A stretch of 64,000 nucleotides of DNA from Candidatus Tepidiaquacellales bacterium OLB4/UTCHB1 (GTDB lineage Bacteria; Bacteroidota; Ignavibacteria; Tepidaquicellales; Tepidaquicellaceae). Location: the NCBI GenBank assembly GCA_002050165.1, contig MWSW01000011.1, positions 62,001 through 126,000 on the forward strand. Reading direction: 5' to 3'. The notes below the pieces were generated by a model that had not been told where the DNA came from, ran no database searches, and saw only the letters and a list, made by a program, of their open reading frames with translations. Positions 48,837-58,349 of this stretch are shown here, in pieces. The position numbers and the translations under genes were made by a program. Position 1 is the stretch's first letter. Each line of letters starts with the position of its first letter.

Positions 48837-51272
48837 CTAATTTTGAGGAGGTGGGGCAGTGGTTTTTTCGGTTTTTCGTCTTGGTTTTTCTTTATTTTTT
48901 ATTTCACCGAAGTTGTAGGAAACCGATAAGTTCAAATTTTGCATAGAGAATTTATTGTCAGTGTTTGAAGTGAACCCATATCCGTTCATTTCCCAGTTGA
49001 ATCCCCCTTCGTTGAGAATATCCCGTGCAGAAAGAGAAACATTCAGTTTATTCCCGAGGAACCCTTTTGAGATGCCGGCGCCGAGATTATGAAAACCGGT
49101 CATTTTACCCATCGGTGTTACATTGTCGCCTTGATAATTATAAAATACCTGCACTCTGAAATCTTCGGGAAGAGTTATGGAGGAACTGATATTTGCGCTC
49201 CATTGGTATCCTCTGGCATCAAGTCCCGGTGGAAGAGTTTCTTTGTTAAACTCCCTCCGGTAATAGCTCAAAGTTCCGTTTAAACTTACAATCTCGAAAA
49301 GGCGCCCGCCCATGATGAAGTCAATTCCGTAATCGGAAGATTTCCCGATGTTTTCAAATGTCGTGTAAGTTACATTACTATCGGTGAGAGTTGTAATATT
49401 TGAAATGTTGTCAGTTTTCTGTCTATAAAAAATAGTCGGTGTAACCGAGAATGTTCCGAAGAATTTCAGATAACTGAGCTCAATGCTGTTGGTATATTCA
49501 GGATTTAGTTCGGGATTCCCGCGATTGTAACTTTGTGGTGAAGTTTGTGTAGTGAATGGATTCAATTGCCAGTCCTGTGGTCTGTTGATTCGCCTGCTAT
49601 AGCTGAGTCTGATTTCCTCGGCAAAATTAAATTTTTTGCTGATTGATAAAGTTGGGAAAAAATCAGTATAATTTTTCTTAAAAGTTTCACCGGAAGTTCT
49701 ATTGTTTCCGTCACTAATTGTATGCTCAACTCTCAAACCAGCTTTTACCCCTAAATGTAATAGTTCTGTTGTGAAAACGGAATAAAGCGCCTGTACATTA
49801 TTGTCATAATCGTAATCATTGGAGAGATTTGCATCTGTTACAAAAGCTCCGGTCTGAGGTTCAAGGTAGCGGGATAAATAGTTTGCTTCGATTCGTTTAA
49901 TTGCACCGCGATAACCTGCTTCGAATTTATCTGTTTCGTTTATCGGAAGTTGATAATCAATTGTACTAATAATATCCCTGAAATTTACATTCCATGAATC
50001 AATTACCTGAATCCTGTCACTGGGATTTTGAGGTGTAACAGAATTTCCATTTCCGTCAAAATAATATCTGAATGAATGATTGGAACGGTCAGTTTGGGGT
50101 ATATTCACAGAAACCTGCACGTTTAAATCGTGTCCGTTGTCATTGAGTTTCTTATAAAAAAATATTCCCCCGGAAATGTTTTTCCATGTGCCGGAATGTT
50201 TTGAATTGTTATCGAAATATGATAAAAGTTCGTTTGAAGGTGAAAAATTCTCAGTTACTGTTTTTGAGTCATATTTCCAGTGTGAGTTAGTGTATTCGCT
50301 GAAAATTTCAATATAAGTATTTTCTGTTATATTGTAGTCGAGGTTCAAGCCACCGAAATACCAGATTGACCTGTTAAATGCATTTACTTCACCTACGATG
50401 TTTGCAAGTGAGTCATTGAAAAGGTTTGTTCTGGTATTTGTGCCCGTTAGATTATTGTACCATTGTCCGGTATAAAACATGGCAGAAGCGCCGAATTCAT
50501 TTTTATTAAAGTTAAAATCCATTCCACCATTGAAGATATCCCTAGTTCCGTAACTCAGGTTTAGATTTCCGTTTGTTCCTATGTTTTCATCTTTTTTCAT
50601 TATAAGATTCAGAATACCTGCAATTCCCTCAGATTCGTATTTTGCAGACGGATTAGTGATAACTTCAACTTTCTTTAACAGGTCAGCCGGAATCTGTGAG
50701 AGATTATTAAAAGATTTTGTATCCCGGCCATCAATTAGAATTTTCACGCTTGAATTACCTCTTATGCTTACGTTGTCATTTTCATCAACGCTAATGAGAG
50801 GTGTTCGCCTCAAAACATCGAGCACTGATTCACCTTTTGCGACCACATTTTTATCAATATTATATATAAATTTCTCACCTGAAATTTCAACGTTGGGTTT
50901 CTCGGTAATTACCTCAATCTCTTCAGTAGAAAGCCCTTCTGTATTCATACCAATATTACCGATGTTGAAATTAGGATTTTCTAAATCTAACTTTATTCCA
51001 TTTTTTATAAAATCATTGTATCCGATATATTCTATCTCGATTGTATAAACCCCGAAATCAAGAGAGCTAATTTCAAAATTCCCGGAAATATCGGAAACCG
51101 TTCCGTTAATGAACCCGTCGTTTGAGTCAAGCAAACGGATAGATGCCCCAATCAATGGTTCGCCTGTAATTGCATCGGAAACTTTACCCGAAATAGACGC
51201 AGACTGTGCATGAGTTGTGTACAACGGGATTAGAACTAATGTAAAAATCAGCAGAAAAAATCTATTTGTCAT
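48837..51272 (-). CDS. TonB-dependent-type outer-membrane beta-barrel protein with carboxypeptidase-like domain
   Basis: Outer-membrane receptor of about 811 residues. The signal peptide (MTNRFFLLIFTLVLIPLYTTHAQ) fixes the ATG at 51272, and the in-frame extension back to 51338 is rejected. A carboxypeptidase-regulatory-like domain (ISGKVSDAITGEPLIGASIRL) is followed by a TonB plug-like segment (GESVLDVLRRTPLISVDENDNVSIRGNSSVKILIDGR), then a large barrel ending in NLSVSYNFGE. It best fits the Bacteroidetes outer-membrane beta-barrel family with a plug. The last 20 residues are a basic, proline-rich tail that extends beyond the usual terminal barrel strand. No SusD-like partner is adjacent. The ligand is unknown. 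Confidence 0.9.
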   Translation of the reverse strand: MTNRFFLLIFTLVLIPLYTTHAQSASISGKVSDAITGEPLIGASIRLLDSNDGFINGTVSDISGNFEISSLDFGVYTIEIEYIGYNDFIKNGIKLDLENPNFNIGNIGMNTEGLSTEEIEVITEKPNVEISGEKFIYNIDKNVVAKGESVLDVLRRTPLISVDENDNVSIRGNSSVKILIDGRDTKSFNNLSQIPADLLKKVEVITNPSAKYESEGIAGILNLIMKKDENIGTNGNLNLSYGTRDIFNGGMDFNFNKNEFGASAMFYTGQWYNNLTGTNTRTNLFNDSLANIVGEVNAFNRSIWYFGGLNLDYNITENTYIEIFSEYTNSHWKYDSKTVTENFSPSNELLSYFDNNSKHSGTWKNISGGIFFYKKLNDNGHDLNVQVSVNIPQTDRSNHSFRYYFDGNGNSVTPQNPSDRIQVIDSWNVNFRDIISTIDYQLPINETDKFEAGYRGAIKRIEANYLSRYLEPQTGAFVTDANLSNDYDYDNNVQALYSVFTTELLHLGVKAGLRVEHTISDGNNRTSGETFKKNYTDFFPTLSISKKFNFAEEIRLSYSRRINRPQDWQLNPFTTQTSPQSYNRGNPELNPEYTNSIELSYLKFFGTFSVTPTIFYRQKTDNISNITTLTDSNVTYTTFENIGKSSDYGIDFIMGGRLFEIVSLNGTLSYYRREFNKETLPPGLDARGYQWSANISSSITLPEDFRVQVFYNYQGDNVTPMGKMTGFHNLGAGISKGFLGNKLNVSLSARDILNEGGFNWEMNGYGFTSNTDNKFSMQNLNLSVSYNFGEIKNKEKPRRKTEKTTAPPPQN

Positions 51273-51407
51273 TGATGTTTTTAAGTGAATGTTACGGAGA
51301 AATCTGCTTAAAGTTAGAAAAATTTTCCTGAGCGGCAAAACTGAATATGAATCAAATGCACTTTTAAAACAAAATCTTAGGGATTAATTTGCATAATACA
51401 AACAAAA

Positions 51408-53033
51408 TTGACGACAGATTTTCTCATTATTGGTAGCGGAATTGCAGGATTAACACTTGGGTTAAAGCTAAGCAAACTCGGTAAGGTTACCATAATAACG
51501 AAGAAGCGAAAAGCTGATTCAAACACAAATTGGGCACAGGGTGGAATTGCAAGCGTAATTTCCGAAGACGATTCTTTTGACCTTCACATACGTGATACAC
51601 TGGAATGTGGTGTTGGTTTATGCAATAAAGAGGCAGTCAGGAAAATTGTTACAGAAGGTCCTGCAATGATAAATGAACTTCTTTCGCTTGGTGCGAACTT
51701 CAGCCATAAAGATGGAAAAATTGAGCTCGGGAAAGAAGGTGGTCATTCAGTAAGCAGAATTGTTCACGCTGATGACCTGACCGGTAGAGAGATTGAAAAC
51801 ACTTTACTTGAAGCGGTTAACAATTCACCTAACATTGAATTACTGGAATATTTTTTTGCAATTGATTTGTTGATTTCAAAGAATATTAAGAGCAAATCCC
51901 GTAAAAAATTCAGTTCAGATGAATGTTTCGGGGTTTATGCTCTTGATGTAACCAGTGGTAACGTTGAGAAAATTATTGCTTCATACACTATACTTGCAAG
52001 CGGTGGCGTGGGGCAGGTTTATATGCACACCACAAATCCCGGTATTGCTACCGGTGATGGAATTGCAATGGGATATCGTGCGGGTTGCGAAATTGCGAAT
52101 ATGGAGTTTATACAATTTCATCCGACCTCATTTTATGAACCCGACAGCGAGGATAAAGAAAGTGTTTATCTGATTACAGAGGCAGCGAGGGGAGCGGGTG
52201 CGATTTTAAAGACAGCAGAGGGTAAGGAATTTATGAAGGATTACGACCCGCGCGGTGAACTTGCACCACGGGATATTGTTGCCCGGGCAATTGATGACCA
52301 GTTGAAAAAAAGCGGGAATAAATTTGTTTATCTTGATATGTCCACTATTGACGATGAAAAAATCAAATCCGAATTTCCCAATATATATAAAACCTGTCTG
52401 CAAAAAGGTTTAGATGTTACTCGAGAACCTATCCCTGTAGTACCCGCTGCACATTACGTTTGCGGGGGTATCAAGACTGATTTGAAAGGTAGAACAAACT
52501 TGAAAAATCTATTTGCCTGCGGTGAAGTTACAATGACAGGTGTTCACGGCGCTAACAGGCTTGCGTCTAATTCATTGCTCGAGGGGATGGTCTTTGCAAA
52601 TGCAATTTATAAGTTCATTTACTCGGTTTATACTGAACGAAAACCCGTGAACGCATCTAAACTTTACGATGCTGTTTATAACTGGGATGACTCAGGGACC
52701 GAGAATGCAGAGGAATGGATTTTGATTTCACACGATAAACGCGAGATTAAAGAATTAATGAGCGATTATGTTGGAATTGTCAGAAGTACATACAGGCTTG
52801 AACGTGCGATGCGCCGGATAAAAATGCTGAAGGCTGAGATTAATGAATTTTATTATAGAACGAAAGTTTCTGTTGAACTACTTGAGTTGCGTAATATTGT
52901 TACCACAGCTTATTTAATAATAAAATCTTCGCTTAAGAGGAAAGAGTCGCGCGGGCTTCATTACGTGACAGATTTCCCTGTACCCAAAGATGAATTCCTT
53001 ACAGATACAATTCTAAAAAAGAAAAACCCATGA
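51408..53033 (+). CDS. nadB: L-aspartate oxidase
   Basis: FAD enzyme of 541 residues that oxidises L-aspartate to iminoaspartate, the first step of NAD synthesis de novo. The FAD dinucleotide fold is at the N-terminus (FLIIGSGIAGLTLGLKL). Next come NWAQGGIASVI, the LASGGVGQVY segment and the NadB-typical GEVTMTGVHGANRLASNSLLEG near residue 380. The C-terminal helical domain has STYRLERAMRRI. The start is TTG at 51408. No ATG fits the family start. Its stop overlaps the M1 peptidase ATG by four bases. nadA and nadC are not in the window. Confidence 0.95.
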   Translation: MTTDFLIIGSGIAGLTLGLKLSKLGKVTIITKKRKADSNTNWAQGGIASVISEDDSFDLHIRDTLECGVGLCNKEAVRKIVTEGPAMINELLSLGANFSHKDGKIELGKEGGHSVSRIVHADDLTGREIENTLLEAVNNSPNIELLEYFFAIDLLISKNIKSKSRKKFSSDECFGVYALDVTSGNVEKIIASYTILASGGVGQVYMHTTNPGIATGDGIAMGYRAGCEIANMEFIQFHPTSFYEPDSEDKESVYLITEAARGAGAILKTAEGKEFMKDYDPRGELAPRDIVARAIDDQLKKSGNKFVYLDMSTIDDEKIKSEFPNIYKTCLQKGLDVTREPIPVVPAAHYVCGGIKTDLKGRTNLKNLFACGEVTMTGVHGANRLASNSLLEGMVFANAIYKFIYSVYTERKPVNASKLYDAVYNWDDSGTENAEEWILISHDKREIKELMSDYVGIVRSTYRLERAMRRIKMLKAEINEFYYRTKVSVELLELRNIVTTAYLIIKSSLKRKESRGLHYVTDFPVPKDEFLTDTILKKKNP

Positions 53034-55540
53034 TTAAAAAATTCATTCTGTTTCTCCTGTTGGTATCAACTTATGGTACGATCTGGTCGCAAACAGCGCA
53101 ATACTCCGATCGAACCGCAAATTTCCAACTTGTCAATATTTCAATGCATATTATCCCTGATTGGGATTCAAAATCAGTATCGGGCAATGTGAAGACTACA
53201 TTGGTTCCGGTAGCAGATGGATTCAACAGTTTTGAACTCGATGCAATTGCTTTCGAGATTAAGAAAATTGCGTTGGCTGATAATGAATCGTTTAACCCCG
53301 ATCAAACCGAAAAGTATGACAGGCGACTGATGTATTCTTACGATGGGAAAAAAATAAATATTGAACTCGGGCAAACGTATAATACCTCAGACACCATATC
53401 AGTTTTCATTTCATATTCGTGCAGGCCGCAGCGGGGATTATATTTCATTTATCCGACAACCCTTGACCCGTCTCATCCGTATCAAATCTGGACTCAGGGG
53501 CAGGCTGAAGATAATAAACACTGGTTGCCGATTTATGACTATCCTGACAATAAAGCTACAACGGAAATGTACGTTGATCTCCCGCCGGGCATGGTGTCAA
53601 TTTCTAACGGCGCACTCATGTCTTCTGAAAAACTTACTGACGAAAAAGTAAGACATCACTGGAAACTCAATAAACCACACTCAACATACCTGATAATGTT
53701 GGCTGCAGGGGAATATCATATAATTAACGATACATACAATAATATTCCGATTCAATCATTTGTTGCCAAAGATAAAATTAATACCGGTGAATATACTTTC
53801 CGAAATACGAAATCAATGATTGATCTGTTCTCGGATAAATTCGGCGGATATCCGTGGGTAAACTACAAACAGGTTGTTGTAACCGATTTTATTTTTGGAG
53901 GTATGGAGAATACCACTGCTACGGTGCTGAACGATCGGGTATATTACACACCTGAAATTGAAACAAATTATTCCGGCGACGGATTAATTGCACACGAGTT
54001 AGGTCACATGTGGTGGGGTGACAATACAACCTGTCGTACCTGGCCGGAAATCTGGCTGAACGAAAGTTTTGCTACCTACGCATCGGCACTCTGGGAACAA
54101 AAATTGAACGGAAACGATGCGTTTGATTATGAAATTTTAAATTACATGGATAACTCAATTTGGATTGATTCCGCTTTCGGACGTTTACCAATACGGACAA
54201 TTAATGGACATTCCGGGAATACATACGGCAAAGGAGCCGCTATTCTGAACACAATGAAGTTTATTATTGGTGAAGAAAATTTTTATAACACGTTGAGAAA
54301 TTTTCAGAAAAAATATTCAGGGAGAAATGTTGTTACGGGTGATTTAATTGAGGTTATGAATGAAACTGTAAATAGTGGTAGAACCGGTGACCAACCACTG
54401 TTCGACTATACATGGATGTTTGATCAATATATTTTTAAAGCAGGTTATCCTGAACTCAATGTGTTCTTTGATATTGCAGATTCAAAGGATATGCTGAATA
54501 TGACTGTAAAACAGGTACAACCTGAAGATTCCATTACACCTGTCTTTAGAATGCCGGTTGATATATTGATTAAATATAAAGACTCTGAGATAATTCAGTC
54601 TGTAATTTTATCGCAGCGGAAGGACGAATTTAGTTTTCCTCTCAAATCGGAACCTGAATACATTATCTTCGATGCCGGAAATCATTACATTAAGAAGCTA
54701 TATACAAATCTTCCGGTTGATATGTTGCTGAAACAAATTGCTTATGCTACAAAGGCAGTTGATAAAATATCAGCCATTCGACAACTTTCAACCTATCTGT
54801 TTAATACCCAACTGACAGAAGAGGCAAGACGAAAGTTAGATGCAAGGCAGGAGACACTTTTTGAGTTATATGAGAAGATTCTCAACAGCGAAGTATTTTA
54901 CGGCGTAAAAATTGAATTGATAAAACTTATCAGGAATTATCCGCCTGAAATTGCTTCCAACTTTCTCAAAAAGCGATATAAAACTGAAACAGACCCGCGT
55001 GTTAAAGGTGAAATTTTAAAAGCCATAGGAAGGATTAAACAATCGGTAAATGCTGATTATATTTATTCAGAAATTCTTAATGAATCAAATCCGTACATCG
55101 TGTCCGATGGCATAAATGGTATTATCGAATGTGCGGATAAGGATAAACTCTACGATTATATCTCACCGTTTATAGGTCGAAACTCTCACAGGAACGTGAT
55201 CGCTAATGCTGTAATAAATGCATTAGGAAAGATGGATACACAAAAAGCGAAAGATAATTTAATCGGTTACGCTTTCGGTATAAACGTGAACGGAAGGGTG
55301 AGAACCAATGCAACGAATGAGCTCAGGAAGTTTGCCTCAGATGAAGATGTTAAAAAGCTGGCAATGGAAAATTTTGACTGGAACTTTAGATTTATGAAGT
55401 ATGCATTGATTGGTTTGCTCGGTGATTCGGGAGATTCGGAACTAATCCCGTTCCTTGAAAAGAAAAGAGACTCTATAACTGATGAACCGATTTCAAAAGC
55501 AATTGACAGAGCGATAGAAAAGCTAAAAGCCGGAGAATGA
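53030..55540 (+). CDS. Exported M1-family metallo-aminopeptidase with C-terminal HEAT-like repeats
   Basis: Zinc aminopeptidase of 836 residues with a signal peptide ending TIWSQ (about residue 21). The exopeptidase motif FGGMENTTA precedes the zinc site HELGH (H322, E323, H326), with the third ligand E345 in WLNESF at the usual HExxH-x18-E spacing. The last 240 residues have HEAT-like helical repeats, seen in IASNFLKKRYKTETDPRVKGEILKAIGRIKQ and ANAVINALGKM. It should trim peptides outside the cytoplasm. It is the second gene of nadB-peptidase-GT2-amidase, with four-base overlaps on both sides. No functional link to NAD synthesis is evident. Confidence 0.92.
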   Translation: MIKKFILFLLLVSTYGTIWSQTAQYSDRTANFQLVNISMHIIPDWDSKSVSGNVKTTLVPVADGFNSFELDAIAFEIKKIALADNESFNPDQTEKYDRRLMYSYDGKKINIELGQTYNTSDTISVFISYSCRPQRGLYFIYPTTLDPSHPYQIWTQGQAEDNKHWLPIYDYPDNKATTEMYVDLPPGMVSISNGALMSSEKLTDEKVRHHWKLNKPHSTYLIMLAAGEYHIINDTYNNIPIQSFVAKDKINTGEYTFRNTKSMIDLFSDKFGGYPWVNYKQVVVTDFIFGGMENTTATVLNDRVYYTPEIETNYSGDGLIAHELGHMWWGDNTTCRTWPEIWLNESFATYASALWEQKLNGNDAFDYEILNYMDNSIWIDSAFGRLPIRTINGHSGNTYGKGAAILNTMKFIIGEENFYNTLRNFQKKYSGRNVVTGDLIEVMNETVNSGRTGDQPLFDYTWMFDQYIFKAGYPELNVFFDIADSKDMLNMTVKQVQPEDSITPVFRMPVDILIKYKDSEIIQSVILSQRKDEFSFPLKSEPEYIIFDAGNHYIKKLYTNLPVDMLLKQIAYATKAVDKISAIRQLSTYLFNTQLTEEARRKLDARQETLFELYEKILNSEVFYGVKIELIKLIRNYPPEIASNFLKKRYKTETDPRVKGEILKAIGRIKQSVNADYIYSEILNESNPYIVSDGINGIIECADKDKLYDYISPFIGRNSHRNVIANAVINALGKMDTQKAKDNLIGYAFGINVNGRVRTNATNELRKFASDEDVKKLAMENFDWNFRFMKYALIGLLGDSGDSELIPFLEKKRDSITDEPISKAIDRAIEKLKAGE

Positions 55541-56385
55541 ATGACGGTAAGACCAATGTTTCATTTGTAATTGTTACCTGGAACAGTAAGAATGAAATAG
55601 CCGAATGTATCCGGTCGGTTAAAAGTGATGTCCCGCAAGCAGAGTTGATTATTGTTGATAACCATTCATCTGACGGAACAATTGAAATATTAGAAAAATT
55701 GTGTTCTGAATTTTCAGGGATAAGGGTAATATTAAATGAGGATAATTTCGGTTATACTAAGGCATGTAATCAGGCGATGAAACTTGCTACTGGTGACTAT
55801 ATTTTCCTCCTCAATCCTGATACAATATTAACGAATGGAGTTACGGGTACACTAATCAGTAGCATGAAGAACGAAATTTGCGCAGCAGCACCGCAATTAA
55901 TAAATGATGACGGTTCAGTTCAATTCTCCTGCCGTACATTCCCTCGTTACAGGGATATGTATTTTGAAATTTTTCAATTGCCACGATTATTCCCCGCAAG
56001 TTCATTTTTCAATCGTTGGAAAATGGGTGGATTCAGTCATGACGAAAGCAAATTAGTTGATCAGCCTATGGCAGCAGCGTTAATACTGAAACGGGAGATA
56101 TTAGCGAAGGTTGGTTTTATGGATGAGAGATTTTTTATGTTTTTTAACGATGTTGATCTATGTAAATCGGTGAGCGATGCAGGCGGAAAAATTTTATTTA
56201 ATCCGGATGCAAAAATATCGCACTCCAAAGGTGTTAGCGTTTTTAAAGTCCGTAAACAAATGATTGATATTTGGAAAAAGGATTGTCTTTCATATTTTGA
56301 AAAATATTTTGGTCTGAATTTAAAGTTTTATGTGTTCAGAGTTGTATTAAGTTTTGTTACATTTATCAGAAATCTAACTGCATAA
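55537..56385 (+). CDS. GT2 glycosyltransferase, rhamnosyltransferase-like
   Basis: Cytoplasmic or membrane-associated GT2 enzyme of 282 residues. The core motifs are SFVIVTWNSKNEI, LIIVDNHSSDGT, NFGYTKACNQAMKLATGDYIFLLNPDT and the later PMAAALILKREILAKVGFMDERFFMFFNDVDLCKSV, which match rhamnosyl-type GT2 enzymes. There is no large membrane region. It overlaps the M1 peptidase stop by four bases and is followed by a one-base gap to the amidase. It probably extends an O-antigen-like or other surface glycan. The donor and acceptor are unknown. Confidence 0.88.
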   Translation: MNDGKTNVSFVIVTWNSKNEIAECIRSVKSDVPQAELIIVDNHSSDGTIEILEKLCSEFSGIRVILNEDNFGYTKACNQAMKLATGDYIFLLNPDTILTNGVTGTLISSMKNEICAAAPQLINDDGSVQFSCRTFPRYRDMYFEIFQLPRLFPASSFFNRWKMGGFSHDESKLVDQPMAAALILKREILAKVGFMDERFFMFFNDVDLCKSVSDAGGKILFNPDAKISHSKGVSVFKVRKQMIDIWKKDCLSYFEKYFGLNLKFYVFRVVLSFVTFIRNLTA

Positions 56386-56386
56386 A

Positions 56387-57235
56387 ATGAAAGTTGCCGT
56401 TGCGCAAATTAATAGTGTCCTTGGCGATTTTGAGAAAAATATAAATCACCATGCGGAATTTTGTCAGATAGCAATCTCTGAAAATGCTGATGTGATAGTC
56501 TTCCCGGAGTTATCTTTGACAGGCTATTCGCTTAAAGATTTGAATTACGCAATAGCACTCAATCCCGGAACAACCGATAAACTTGACCGTCTAAAAAAAC
56601 TCAGTCAGGATATCTCAATTATCTGCGGTTTTGCGGAAATGGGAGAGGATTACGGTATTTACAACTCTGCCATGTATATTGAAAGTGGCGAGATAAAGTT
56701 TACACACAGAAAAAACTATCCACCGACTTACGGTTTGTTTGAAGAGTACAGATATTTCTCATCCGGAGATGTCTGTAAAGCCCATGACACAAAATTAGGT
56801 AGGGTTGGTTTATTAGTATGCGAAGATCTGTGGCACATTTCGTTACCTTACTTACAGGCGCTTGACGGCGCTCAGGTTTTATTTGGAATTGCCGCTTCAC
56901 CAACCAGACTCACAGCAGATACCAGGGATTTCAAAAATGATACAATCAATTCTGAGCAACACCGGGTTTTTTCAAGGTTATTATCCGTTTATTTTGTCTT
57001 TTCAAACAGGGTAGGATATGAAGATGGAATTAACTTTTGGGGTGGAAGCGAAATTATTGATCCATTCGGTAGAATTATATCGAAGGCGAAATTGTTTGAA
57101 GAAGATATTATTTACGCAGAGATAAACCGTGGAGAAATAATGAGGGCAAGACAACAGGCAAGACATTTTCTCGATGAAGATATAAACTTAACCATCAATA
57201 ATCTTGTTAGAATCAGAGAGAGTAGGAACAAATAA
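56387..57235 (+). CDS. Nitrilase-superfamily amidase resembling the NadE glutaminase domain
   Basis: Carbon-nitrogen hydrolase of 282 residues. The catalytic Glu-Lys-Cys triad is visible as E41 (VFPELSLTGYS), K109 (HRKNYPPT) and C145 (LVCEDLW). The N-terminus (MKVAVAQINSVLGDFEKN) and LLVCEDLWH resemble the glutaminase half of glutamine-dependent NAD synthetase more than general nitrilases. The ATP-dependent synthetase half is absent and the protein ends at the domain's normal boundary, so it looks complete rather than cut short. In an operon with nadB, it could supply ammonia to a separate NadE, but this is inference. Another omega-amidase-like role is possible. Confidence 0.85.
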   Translation: MKVAVAQINSVLGDFEKNINHHAEFCQIAISENADVIVFPELSLTGYSLKDLNYAIALNPGTTDKLDRLKKLSQDISIICGFAEMGEDYGIYNSAMYIESGEIKFTHRKNYPPTYGLFEEYRYFSSGDVCKAHDTKLGRVGLLVCEDLWHISLPYLQALDGAQVLFGIAASPTRLTADTRDFKNDTINSEQHRVFSRLLSVYFVFSNRVGYEDGINFWGGSEIIDPFGRIISKAKLFEEDIIYAEINRGEIMRARQQARHFLDEDINLTINNLVRIRESRNK

Positions 57236-57291
57236 ACACATTTAAAAATAAAACTATATTATTTAACTTTATAGTTGCTCTTGTACTTAAA

Positions 57292-58335
57292 ATGACAGTA
57301 ACAGATCTAACATATCGCGAGAAAGAAGTTTTAAAGTTTATCATTGAAAACTTCGTAAAATCTGCTTTGCCGGTAGGTTCAAGGAACGTTTCCAAACAAA
57401 CTGAACTTAACTTGTCCCCTGCATCAATAAGGAATATAATGAGCGATTTGGAGGAAATGGAGCTCATATCTACGCCGCATACATCGGCCGGGAGAATTCC
57501 AACAGACAAGGGTTACAGATTTTATGTAGATTCACTGATGAAAGATGAGAAACTTTCGGAAGAAGAGAAAAAGTACCTTAACACATTATTTAACGATAGC
57601 GAAAATATAGGTTACGATAACACGAAAGTTTTTTCGGAGATTTCACTGATCCTCGGAAAAATTTCGCATCAACTTACAATTGTAACGCAACCGTTCCTTA
57701 ATGACGGAGTACTTGAAAGTATAGAGCTGGTAAGCCTTTCATCAAGTAAAATCCTTGTAGTCCTTAATATCTCAGGCGGATTCGTCAAGACTGTTATAAT
57801 GGAAATTGACATTGAAGTTAGTCGCCGGAAATTAGTGGCATTCGGGTTATACCTGAACGAGAAATTAAGCGGTTTGTCCTTAAAAGTTATTAAGGAAACT
57901 TTTATCGAGCGAGTGAAAGATTCCGCTACGATTGATTCAAACCTCATTCAGATGTTCATAAACAGCAAAGATAAAATTTACGGCGATACTGATGCTGATA
58001 ATAAGATCTTTGTTGGAGGGCGTGGGGAAATTATACTTCAACCTGAATTTGATGATCCGGCAAGTTTCAAGAAAATCGTAGATATCGCCGAAGACAGAAA
58101 CCTTGTTGTACACGTGTTGAATAATAGTGGGATAAAGGATAATACCGTTATGGTTAAGATTGGCGAAGAGATAAGAGAAGGGAAGCTAAAAGATTACAGT
58201 CTGATTGTCTCCTCTTATAAAATGGGTGACGTTTCAGGAAATGTTGGTATTATCGGACCTAAGCGGATCAATTATGCAAAGATGATTACCCTTTTGAAAT
58301 ATACGTCACAGTTATTATCAGAAATAAAAACATAA
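57292..58335 (+). CDS. hrcA: Heat-inducible transcription repressor HrcA
   Basis: HrcA of 347 residues represses chaperone operons by binding CIRCE, with help from GroEL. The N-terminal winged helix-turn-helix has YREKEVLKFIIENFVKSALPVGSRNVSKQTELNLSPASIRNIMSDLEEM, the classic HrcA DNA-binding part. The middle GAF-like domain and the C-terminal region (GNVGIIGPKRINYAKMITLLKYTSQLL) also match. It starts the hrcA-grpE-dnaJ block. The 56 bases before it contain no recognisable CIRCE inverted repeat, so its own control may be through another promoter or the upstream operon. Confidence 0.95.
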   Translation: MTVTDLTYREKEVLKFIIENFVKSALPVGSRNVSKQTELNLSPASIRNIMSDLEEMELISTPHTSAGRIPTDKGYRFYVDSLMKDEKLSEEEKKYLNTLFNDSENIGYDNTKVFSEISLILGKISHQLTIVTQPFLNDGVLESIELVSLSSSKILVVLNISGGFVKTVIMEIDIEVSRRKLVAFGLYLNEKLSGLSLKVIKETFIERVKDSATIDSNLIQMFINSKDKIYGDTDADNKIFVGGRGEIILQPEFDDPASFKKIVDIAEDRNLVVHVLNNSGIKDNTVMVKIGEEIREGKLKDYSLIVSSYKMGDVSGNVGIIGPKRINYAKMITLLKYTSQLLSEIKT

Positions 58336-58349
58336 AAACATTCATAAAT

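Noticed and set aside
50581-51048. 155-codon plus-strand frame antisense to the outer-membrane receptor
   Set aside because: Hydrophobic-looking but fully antisense to a clear plug domain. It has no motif and no independent gene context.
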